This document shows, in pieces, positions 51,420-58,970 of a stretch of 64,000 nt of DNA; position 1 is the first letter of the stretch; every line of letters begins with the position of its first letter. This stretch comes from Streptomyces tsukubensis (GTDB lineage: Bacteria; Actinomycetota; Actinomycetes; Streptomycetales; Streptomycetaceae). The stretch lies in contig NZ_CP045178.1 in assembly GCF_009296025.1 (NCBI RefSeq), positions 4,154,001-4,218,000 of the forward strand, given 5' to 3'. A program made the position numbers and the translations under genes. Under the pieces are notes generated by a model. It saw nothing but the letters and a program-made list of their open reading frames with translations. It was not told the DNA's origin and ran no database searches.

Positions 51420-52667
51420 GTGGATAACGCCCCCGATTTGACGACCAGCACGGAACAAGGCGCCGCCACCGAGCAGCAGCTACGCGACACGATGGTGCAG
51501 AAGCTCATCGAGGCCGGGGCCGCCCGCAGCCCTCGCGTCGTGGCCGCGTTCCGCACCGTTCCCCGGCACTTGGCCACCCCCGAGGTGGAACCCGCCAAGA
51601 CGTACGAGGTCGAGACCGCCACCATCACCAAGACCGACGAGCACGGCGTGGACATCAGCTCCGTGTCCGCCCCGCGGATTCAGGCGATGCAGATCGAGCA
51701 AGCCGCGATCGAGCCGGGGATGACGGTTCTGGAGATCGGCTCAGGCGGTCCGAACGCTGCGTACCTCGCGGAGATGGCCGGCGAGAACGGGCGAGTGGTC
51801 ACCGTGGACATCGACGCTGATGTCACCGCTCGCGCCGAACGGTTCGTGGCTGCCACCGGCTACCGGAACATCTCCGTCGTCACAGGCGATGCCGAGCACG
51901 GCGTTCCCGAACACGGGCCGTATGACCGCATCGTGGTCACCGTGCAGGCTGCCGACATCCCGTCCGCCTGGGTCGACCAGCTCACGAACGGCGGACGGCT
52001 CGTCGTTCCGCTGCGTATGCGCAGCATGACCCGCACGGTCGCCTTCGTCCGCGACGGCGACCGACTGGTGAGCGACGGGTTCGAGCAGTGCGGATTCGTG
52101 CCGATGCGCGGAGCCGGCGAGAACCGGATGCGCCTGGCCGTTCTGCACGACGAGGAGGGCGCGGAAGTCGCTCTCCGCCTGGACTCGGGCCACGCCGAGC
52201 CCGACACAGAAGCGCTGCGAGCCGCGCTGCGATCCCCGCGGTCCGAGGCGTGGTCCGGAGTGACGGTCGGCGGCGAGGAGTCGAAGGAACACCTGGACCT
52301 GTGGCTCACGACCGCTCTGGACAACCTCCCCATCATGGCGGCCAAGGTCGGAGCCCGGCAGCGCGGCATCGTCGCTGCCGCTTCCCCGATCGGCCTCCCG
52401 GCGCTCGTCGACGGCGGCAGCTTCGCGTACCGCACGACCCGGCCCACCGATCAGGAAGACCGCTACGAGCTGGGCGCCATCGGGCACGGACCCGACGGCC
52501 GAAAGGTCGCTGAGCGCCTGGTCGAAGAGATCCAGGCGTGGAACGACGGGCACCGCAGCGACCGTGCGCACATTGAGGTCTACCCGGCGGGCACGCCCGA
52601 CGACCGACTTCCCGCAGGCCGGGTCATCGACCGGCCGCACACGCGGGTCATCATCTCCTGGCCGTGA
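51420..52667 (+). CDS. FxLD-system protein-L-isoaspartate-type methyltransferase
   Basis: SAM-dependent methyltransferase of 415 residues. The N-terminal ~230 residues are a PIMT: VSAPRIQAMQIEQAAIEPG is the substrate loop, LEIGSGGPNAAYLAEMAG is SAM motif I, and YDRIVVTVQAADIP is motif II. The extra ~185 residues are the domain typical of RiPP-linked enzymes called methyltransferase, FxLD system. Such enzymes methylate an Asp of the modified peptide, giving aspartimide or isoaspartate. GAGGAGGAG precedes the GTG. It begins the lanthipeptide genes. Confidence 0.88.
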   Translation: MDNAPDLTTSTEQGAATEQQLRDTMVQKLIEAGAARSPRVVAAFRTVPRHLATPEVEPAKTYEVETATITKTDEHGVDISSVSAPRIQAMQIEQAAIEPGMTVLEIGSGGPNAAYLAEMAGENGRVVTVDIDADVTARAERFVAATGYRNISVVTGDAEHGVPEHGPYDRIVVTVQAADIPSAWVDQLTNGGRLVVPLRMRSMTRTVAFVRDGDRLVSDGFEQCGFVPMRGAGENRMRLAVLHDEEGAEVALRLDSGHAEPDTEALRAALRSPRSEAWSGVTVGGEESKEHLDLWLTTALDNLPIMAAKVGARQRGIVAAASPIGLPALVDGGSFAYRTTRPTDQEDRYELGAIGHGPDGRKVAERLVEEIQAWNDGHRSDRAHIEVYPAGTPDDRLPAGRVIDRPHTRVIISWP

Positions 52668-52748
52668 CGCCTTCAGCGTTGCCGTCAGGTGGCACCACCA
52701 GCACGTTCCGCACAGTCCACTGATCCCTCAACCCCGAGGAGACGCACG

Positions 52749-52937
52749 ATGGCACCGCAGATCACCAAGTCCCTGCCGCAGACCGGAACGCCGTTCTCGG
52801 CCGAGTCCGGGTCGGACTTCGACCTGAACATCGAGACCGTCTCGGCACTGCCCGTGGTCGGAGCCCTGCTGAACGACACCGGCGACGGCTGCACGTCCAC
52901 CTGCCAGTCCGCCTGCTCGAACAGCACCTGCGGCTGA
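52749..52937 (+). CDS. FxLD-type class I lanthipeptide precursor
   Basis: Precursor of 62 residues. The leader (about 1-36) has the recognition motif FDLN at 24-27, a variant of FxLD/FNLD. The core is rich in Cys, Ser and Thr: Cys48, Cys52, Cys56 and Cys61 with Thr49, Ser50, Thr51, Ser54, Ser57, Ser59 and Thr60 around them. Up to four (methyl)lanthionine rings are possible. The core also has Asp46-Gly47, a likely target of the PIMT-like enzyme. GAGGAG lies before the ATG. No GG or double-Gly cleavage site is evident. Confidence 0.9.
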   Translation: MAPQITKSLPQTGTPFSAESGSDFDLNIETVSALPVVGALLNDTGDGCTSTCQSACSNSTCG

Positions 52938-53021
52938 CCGCAGCACCCCTATCCGGGGCGGGCGGGCCAGTCGGCTGGTCCGCCCGCCCCGGGCACCGCA
53001 CCTGTGAAGGAGGGCATTGAC

Positions 53022-56000
53022 ATGTATCGAGCAGTTGACGCGAGCATGATTAGAACATCGGTGTTTCCGCTGGTGGGTCTGCTGCCCTCCTGCCCCGCGC
53101 CCGTCGCGGACGGGGCCGCCGACGCGGAGAATTGCCGCCAGTGGATCAAACAGGTGTGGGCGGACGACACAGTCGTCAGCGCCGTCGAAATCGCCGCCCC
53201 GGTCCTGGCCGCCGCCGTTCGCAAGGTCATCGACGGCAAGGCTCGTCGGTCGCGCATCCGCCGGACCGCCCATTCGGTGACCCGCTACCTCTTGCGCATG
53301 CAGTTCCGCGCAACGCCCTTCGGCACGTTCGCCGGCCCCACCTCGGTCCGCCTGGGTCCGCGCACCAGCATCCGTTGGGGAACGCAGCACACGGCATTCG
53401 CCAGAGCCGATGCAACCTGGCTACACGACTTCGTCACCGCCCTGGAGCAAGACCCGGAGATACTGCGTCACCTTCACATCGTTGCCGACCCCACGACCAC
53501 CGTGCGCGGGGCGACGATATCCGTCTCCTGCCAGCCCGGTGCTGATGGCCCAACGGAGACGACCCTCCGCCGCACCAAGGCCGCAGAGCTTGTTCTGTCC
53601 CTCGCGCAGGCTCCCACGCTGGTCAAAGACGTCGTGGCGAAGATCAAAGCGGACTACCCCGACACGGCGGTGACGACGATCGAGGGGATGGTGCGCACCC
53701 TTGTGGCGCACCGCGTGCTTCTCACCAACCTTCCCGCTCCGATGACCCGTGATGATGCCCTCGGTCACCTGGTCGATCAGCTCGACCGGACCTCCCGCGC
53801 GGGAGCCCCCGACTCGGCCGTACGGGTCCGGGCGGAGAAACTGCGCCACGTCCACCAGCTTCTTCACCAGCACGATCACGCTCATCCCGACGAACAGTGC
53901 ATTCTTCGCGTCCAGGCCACCACGGCGATGAACCAGCTCACCGGGGTCACCGAGGGCAGCCTTGCCGTACACCTGCGACCGGACTGCAACATCGTTCTGC
54001 CCCATCAGGTCGCCGCCGAGGCGAGCCGCGCCTTGGACGTGATCGGCCGTATCACGCCGTACCCGAACGGCACCCCGGCATGGCGCGACTACCTCACCCG
54101 CTTTCTGGAGCGCTACAGCACGGGCACCGTAGTGCCGGTACGGGAACTCACCGATCCCGACACCGGACTGGGCTTCCCCGTCGGATACCGCAGCACCGTG
54201 CTTCCGCGGCCCGTCCTTGCAACGACGCCTCGCGACGAACACCTTCTGGCACTGGTTCAGGAAGCCGCCCTGACCGACCGCCGCGAGATCGTGCTCACCG
54301 AGGACGACATCGAGGCCCTGTCCACCGGCAAGCCCAGCCAGGTTCCTGCGCACATCGAGTTCACGTTCACCGTTCTCGGCCAGTCCAAGAGCGCCTTGGA
54401 TGAGGGACGCTTCACCCTCTCGGTAGTCGGCCTGTCGCTCGCGGCCGGCATCACGACCGGGCGCTTCCTCCCCACCCTCGAACCGTCGGACCTCGACCGG
54501 GTGAAGGCCGTTCACGCCGCCCTGCCCACCCTGACCGAGGGCGCTGTCCGCGGGCAGGTGTCGGGCCCACCGCTGAAGGTGCCGATCAACAACGTCAGCC
54601 GTTCGCCCCTCGTCGCCCCCGAGCTGCTGTCCATCGGCGAGCACAACCCCGACGCCACTTTGAGCCTTGACGACCTCGGTGTGGTCTCAGACGCAGTCCG
54701 CTTCTACCTCGTCTCGCTGTCCACCGGCCAGGTCATCGAGCCCACCGTGATGAACGCCGTCGAGCTGTCCAGCAGCACCCACCCGCTGACCCGGTTCGTC
54801 TGCGAACTGCCCCGCGCCCACACGGCGGTCCTGATGCCCTTCTTCTGGGGCGCCGCGAGTCAGCTTCCGTTCCTGCCCGAGGTTCGGGTTGGCCGTACCG
54901 TGCTGTCCGCCGCCCTGTGGCGGCTGCGTCACCGTGACTTCGGAGACGGGAACGACTGGAACGAGCGGTTGATCAACTGGCGTTGCACGTACGGCCTTCC
55001 GCGCACCGTGTACCTCGGCGCCAGTGACCAACGCCTCCGGCTCGACCTTGACGAACCCGTCCACCAAGAACTGCTGCGCGCGGAATTGAAGCGGCACGGC
55101 AAGGCCGTCCTGCACGAGGCTCCGGAGGAAAGTGCCTTCGCATGGCTCGACCGGGCGCACGAAGTAGCCATGACTTTCGCATCCGACCAAGACCGCCGTC
55201 CCGCTCCCACGATTCGGTCCTCCACAGCCCGGAATGTCGGCAGGATGCCCGGCTCCTCACACTGGGTGTACGTGAAGCTGTACGGCAGCACGGCCCGAGT
55301 ACCAGAGGTGCTGACCGGCCATCTCCCCCGGCTCCTGCGGCATGGATGGGGTACTCCGCCGTCCACATGGTTCATCCGGTACGCCGACCCTGAACCCCAT
55401 ATTCGCCTTCGCCTACGCCTCCCCGGGCCGGGGGCGTTCGGTTCCGCCGCACAAGCCGTCGCCGAGTGGGCCGCCGAACTGCGGCGGGAGGGTCTGCTTC
55501 ACCGGGTGCAGTGGGACACCGACCACTCCGAGACCGGTCGCTACGGCACGGGCCGCGCGCTGGAGGCCGCGGAGGACTACTTCGTGGCCGACTCCGCGGC
55601 CGCCGTCGCTCAGCTGGCCCTCGTGGTGCCCGCCGACCTCCGTCCCGCCATCACTGCGGCCTCATTCGTAGACATCACCTCGGGATTCCTCGGCTCCAGC
55701 AAGGACGCCTTCACCTGGCTCACCCAACATCTCCTGCGGAGCGACGGAGGACTCGTCCCCCGCAACATTCAGGCCCTCGCGCTGCGTCTGTCCAAACCCG
55801 ACGCACGCAACGTCCTGGCCGACTTCGACGGCGGTGATGCCGTGGCCGATGCCTGGGAGATGCGCAGGCACGCGCTCGACCGCTACCGCCAGACGCTGAC
55901 GGGGGACGCACCGGATGCCGTGCTGCCCTCCCTGCTGCACATGCACCACAACCGGGCCGCAGGCATTAATCCGGCAGCGGAAGCGACCTGCCGACGGATA

Positions 56001-56051
56001 GCGCGAGCTGCGGCCCATTCCTGGACTCTCATCCCCGAAGGAGAGGCGTGA
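53022..56051 (+). CDS. Lantibiotic dehydratase LanB, full length
   Basis: Class I lanthipeptide dehydratase of 1009 residues. The N-terminal glutamylation domain (about 40-700; RTAHSVTRYLLRMQFRATPF is the conserved glutamyl-tRNA-binding area) transfers glutamate from Glu-tRNA to Ser/Thr. The C-terminal SpaB_C elimination domain (about 745-1005; WVYVKLYGS, FIRYADPEPHIRLRLRLPG) removes it to give Dha/Dhb. The ATG at 53,022 has AAGGAGG eight bases ahead. Its stop overlaps the LanC start (GTGA). Confidence 0.93.
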   Translation: MYRAVDASMIRTSVFPLVGLLPSCPAPVADGAADAENCRQWIKQVWADDTVVSAVEIAAPVLAAAVRKVIDGKARRSRIRRTAHSVTRYLLRMQFRATPFGTFAGPTSVRLGPRTSIRWGTQHTAFARADATWLHDFVTALEQDPEILRHLHIVADPTTTVRGATISVSCQPGADGPTETTLRRTKAAELVLSLAQAPTLVKDVVAKIKADYPDTAVTTIEGMVRTLVAHRVLLTNLPAPMTRDDALGHLVDQLDRTSRAGAPDSAVRVRAEKLRHVHQLLHQHDHAHPDEQCILRVQATTAMNQLTGVTEGSLAVHLRPDCNIVLPHQVAAEASRALDVIGRITPYPNGTPAWRDYLTRFLERYSTGTVVPVRELTDPDTGLGFPVGYRSTVLPRPVLATTPRDEHLLALVQEAALTDRREIVLTEDDIEALSTGKPSQVPAHIEFTFTVLGQSKSALDEGRFTLSVVGLSLAAGITTGRFLPTLEPSDLDRVKAVHAALPTLTEGAVRGQVSGPPLKVPINNVSRSPLVAPELLSIGEHNPDATLSLDDLGVVSDAVRFYLVSLSTGQVIEPTVMNAVELSSSTHPLTRFVCELPRAHTAVLMPFFWGAASQLPFLPEVRVGRTVLSAALWRLRHRDFGDGNDWNERLINWRCTYGLPRTVYLGASDQRLRLDLDEPVHQELLRAELKRHGKAVLHEAPEESAFAWLDRAHEVAMTFASDQDRRPAPTIRSSTARNVGRMPGSSHWVYVKLYGSTARVPEVLTGHLPRLLRHGWGTPPSTWFIRYADPEPHIRLRLRLPGPGAFGSAAQAVAEWAAELRREGLLHRVQWDTDHSETGRYGTGRALEAAEDYFVADSAAAVAQLALVVPADLRPAITAASFVDITSGFLGSSKDAFTWLTQHLLRSDGGLVPRNIQALALRLSKPDARNVLADFDGGDAVADAWEMRRHALDRYRQTLTGDAPDAVLPSLLHMHHNRAAGINPAAEATCRRIARAAAHSWTLIPEGEA

Positions 56052-57190
56052 CCACCGCCCCGCCGGCCACCGACACAGCCACCCGACAGTCCCTCGCACA
56101 TGGCCCTCTCGGCGTCGCGATGCTCCATATCGAGCGAGCCCGAAACGGAGCGGGCGACTGGCGCGACATTCACCGCATCCTTGCTGGGGCGGGCCCGTTG
56201 ATAGACGGCGGGGACGCCAACCTCTTCCTCGGAGCCCCCGCGATGGCCTTCGTCCTGCACCTGGCTGCCGACGGCACCGACCGGTACGCCGGTGCACTGC
56301 ACACCCTCGACGGCGTAGTGGCCTCGCACACTCAGCAGCGGCTCGCCGCCGCGCACGCACGTATCGACGCAGGCCGCCGTGCGACGTTCGCCGAGTACGA
56401 CCTCTTCCGCGGCTTGACCGGCGTAGGTGCGCTGTTGCTCCGCCGTCAGCCGCACGGCGCGGAAATGAAGGGTGTCCTGGAGTACCTGGTACGTCTGGTC
56501 AACCCCGTCCCGGATGAGTCAGGTGCGGCCCTTCCGGGTTGGTGGGTCGGCCACGCACCGGCCAGTGACAAGACCGCCACCCCCGGCGGCCACGCGAACG
56601 CCGGACTGGCACACGGCATCACCGGCCCCCTTGCCCTCCTCTCACTGGCCATGCGCGCTGGCATCACCGTTGACGGACACGAGGCCGCGATCCGCCGCAT
56701 CTGCCGGTGGCTCGATCAGATCAGGCAAAGCGACTCACGCGGCCTGCGTTGGCCTCGCTGGGTCAGCCACGGTGGCGTCTCTCCCGCGCTCCCGGCGACG
56801 CCCGGTTGGTGCTACGGCACCCCGGGCCTGGTGCGCGCGCAGCAGCTCGCCGCCATCGTCCTGGAGGACGCGGATCGCAAACGGATGGTCGAGCGGGCGC
56901 TGACGTACTGCCTTGGCGATTCCCACCAGCTCGACAAGATCGCCGACCGCGGGCTGTGCCACGGCTTCGGCGGTGTTCTGCGAACCGTTCAGCGCGTAGT
57001 CGAAGACGCCGACACCCCTGCTGAGTACGGCAGCCGGTTCAGTCTGCTGGTCCAGCGGTTCCTGACGGCGGATGTCCCGGAGGGCGGCGGCTTCCTGGTC
57101 GGCAAAGCCGGGGCTGCCCTCGCCTTCCAAGATGCCGAAGCGGGCGGCTCTCCCCAAGGGCAGTGGGACGCCTGCCTCCTGCTGACGTGA
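56048..57190 (+). CDS. Lanthipeptide cyclase LanC
   Basis: Zinc enzyme of 380 residues that adds cysteine thiols to Dha/Dhb. All ligands are seen: the histidine of GLAHGITGP (about 187), the cysteine of PGWCYGTPG (about 255), and the Cys-His pair of LCHGFGG (about 303). The GTG overlaps the LanB stop, so the two are coupled and probably act as a complex. Confidence 0.94.
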   Translation: MTTAPPATDTATRQSLAHGPLGVAMLHIERARNGAGDWRDIHRILAGAGPLIDGGDANLFLGAPAMAFVLHLAADGTDRYAGALHTLDGVVASHTQQRLAAAHARIDAGRRATFAEYDLFRGLTGVGALLLRRQPHGAEMKGVLEYLVRLVNPVPDESGAALPGWWVGHAPASDKTATPGGHANAGLAHGITGPLALLSLAMRAGITVDGHEAAIRRICRWLDQIRQSDSRGLRWPRWVSHGGVSPALPATPGWCYGTPGLVRAQQLAAIVLEDADRKRMVERALTYCLGDSHQLDKIADRGLCHGFGGVLRTVQRVVEDADTPAEYGSRFSLLVQRFLTADVPEGGGFLVGKAGAALAFQDAEAGGSPQGQWDACLLLT

Positions 57191-57201
57191 GAGGAGCGAC
57201 T

Positions 57202-58152
57202 GTGCGCCATACGGATCATATGGAGGACGCGATCCTGGCGGTTCTCGGTGGGGCCTCCGTAGAGGAAACGGCTCACGCCACCGACACCGGGGCCGCCCAA
57301 CTGTCCGAAGCCATCGAGCGGTACAAGGACGCCGGCCGGGCTGCGCTCGACGCCGAACCATCCGGCTGGCACCAGATGAACATCCGCTTCGCGGACTATC
57401 CCAGCGCCGATCGCACGTTCCGTGCGTACCTCACGCCCGCCCTGCGGAGCTATCCAGTCGGCACCTGGTGGTTCGTGCGCAAGTACCCCCATTGGCGATT
57501 GCGCTTCTACCCAGCCCCGAACGCATCGCCCGAGGATGCTCTCCGCCACGTCACCGAAGCGCTCGACAGCTCGGTCTCCTGGAGCGTGACCAAGGAGTGG
57601 ACCGCGACCCCGTACGAGCCGGAGGCCATCGCGTTCGGGGGTCCGGTTGGGATGCCGCTCGCACAGGAACTGTTCCACGCCGACAGTGTCGGTGTGCTCG
57701 GCTACCTCGGCGTCGCGGCCGACGGAAGTGCAAGAACACTGGATGCCAAGGCGACGTCCCTCGTGGCCATGACGTTGCTGATGCGCGCTGCCGGTCTGGA
57801 GTTCGGTGAGCAGGGGGACGTGTGGGGACGGGTCGAAGAACGCCGTCCGCTCGCTGAGGACGTGTCCCCAGAACAGGTCAGCAGCATGGTCGAACCCATG
57901 CGCCGCCTCCTCCTCTCGGATGCCCGTCCCCTGCTCAACGCCGGAGACCTCGCCTGTGTACGGCCCTGGATCGAGGGACTGGAGCAAGGCGGGGAGGCGC
58001 TGGCGGACGCGGCCGGCAGCGGCAACATCGGCCTTGGGAAGCGAGGCATCCTCGCACGCCACGTCCTCTTCCACTGGAACCGAATGGGCTTCACCGTCCG
58101 CCAACAATCCATCTGGTCCCGTGCAGCTCGGGAGGCCGTCCTTGGCCAATGA
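57202..58152 (+). CDS. Stand-alone SpaB_C/thiopeptide-type protein
   Basis: Protein of 316 residues in the family of LanB elimination domains (thiopeptide-type bacteriocin biosynthesis). A helical N-terminal ~45 residues is followed by the fold (MNIRFADYPSADRTFRAYL, WWFVRKYPHWRLRFYP) through the end (ARHVLFHWNRMGFTV). LanB already has such a domain, so this is a second copy. In thiopeptide systems stand-alone copies catalyse elimination or ring-forming cycloaddition. Its job here is unknown. GAGGAG precedes the GTG at 57,202; the frame is open upstream within LanC. Confidence 0.85.
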   Translation: MRHTDHMEDAILAVLGGASVEETAHATDTGAAQLSEAIERYKDAGRAALDAEPSGWHQMNIRFADYPSADRTFRAYLTPALRSYPVGTWWFVRKYPHWRLRFYPAPNASPEDALRHVTEALDSSVSWSVTKEWTATPYEPEAIAFGGPVGMPLAQELFHADSVGVLGYLGVAADGSARTLDAKATSLVAMTLLMRAAGLEFGEQGDVWGRVEERRPLAEDVSPEQVSSMVEPMRRLLLSDARPLLNAGDLACVRPWIEGLEQGGEALADAAGSGNIGLGKRGILARHVLFHWNRMGFTVRQQSIWSRAAREAVLGQ

Positions 58153-58228
58153 ACTGGCCGGAGAACCACACCTGGACGACGCTATCGCCCCTGGCAATCC
58201 GATCAGGACACACGAGAAAGGGCATGCC

Positions 58229-58546
58229 ATGACCACCCCTTCACAGCCGAGACGATGGGTGAGCCTCGGGTTGGTGTTCGGGGGCGCCACCCCGGTCTAC
58301 TCGATCCCGCAGCCCGCTCCCGGCCCCTCGCGTTCCCCCGTGGCGCCCGTCGGTGAACCCGATGACGAGAACGCCGAGAAGCTGATGCGTGAAGCGCGCT
58401 ACAGGCCGAAGGTGCCGTACCGCGGTGCTCGCTCGATGCCTTGGGATAGCGAGTGTATGGACTGCGGGGCACCTCGCAGGCCCTCGCTTCAGGATGTTGA
58501 GCGCGGTGTTCGGTGCAAGCACATCCGGCGTAGGTCCGGCGCATGA
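58229..58546 (+). CDS. Small zinc-ribbon-like protein
   Basis: Protein of 105 residues. The C-terminal region has CMDCGAPRR...RCKH, a probable CX2C...CX1H zinc site. The N-terminus is Pro-rich. GAGAAAGG precedes the ATG; the frame is open upstream. It overlaps the next gene by ATGA. Function is unknown. Confidence 0.6.
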   Translation: MTTPSQPRRWVSLGLVFGGATPVYSIPQPAPGPSRSPVAPVGEPDDENAEKLMREARYRPKVPYRGARSMPWDSECMDCGAPRRPSLQDVERGVRCKHIRRRSGA

Positions 58547-58953
58547 GGCGTGTCCCCGTGACCGCGCAGAGCGCGGTGTTCCAGTGCAAGTTGTGCCCGA
58601 ACAACGGGACGGACCGGCATTTCCGAGGTGTCGGTGCGCGGATGGCTGCGTATCGCGTGTGCTACTCGTGTGACTTCTGGCTGATGTGCCTGGGGTACGC
58701 GATGCTCGGCGACCAAGACCCGGACGGCCGGCGTGCCCTCCGGATCGATGGCGTCCATTACCTGTCGTGGACCGAGGAGCAGGGGTTCCCGCCGGAGATC
58801 GGCTACGTCGGGGATGAGGAGTCCCGCTACGTCCTGCTCGACGATCCGGCGGGCACCGTGCACGTGACGCGGCGCCTCTGGCTCATGGGCACCATCCCGG
58901 ATGCGCTCCGCGACCGGATGCCGGACAACGCGATTTTCGCTCCGCCGTCCTAG
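58543..58953 (+). CDS. Cys-rich zinc-ribbon-like protein
   Basis: Protein of 136 residues. The N-terminus has two CX2C pairs (CKLCPN and CYSCDF), the pattern of a zinc ribbon; the C-terminal half (ILLDDPAGTVHVTRRLWLMG-like) is beta-rich. No family is recognised. It is the last gene of the lanthipeptide-side operon and is convergent with the relaxase gene 17 bases away. Confidence 0.62.
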   Translation: MRRVPVTAQSAVFQCKLCPNNGTDRHFRGVGARMAAYRVCYSCDFWLMCLGYAMLGDQDPDGRRALRIDGVHYLSWTEEQGFPPEIGYVGDEESRYVLLDDPAGTVHVTRRLWLMGTIPDALRDRMPDNAIFAPPS

Positions 58954-58970
58954 GAAGGTACGGGGCCCTC

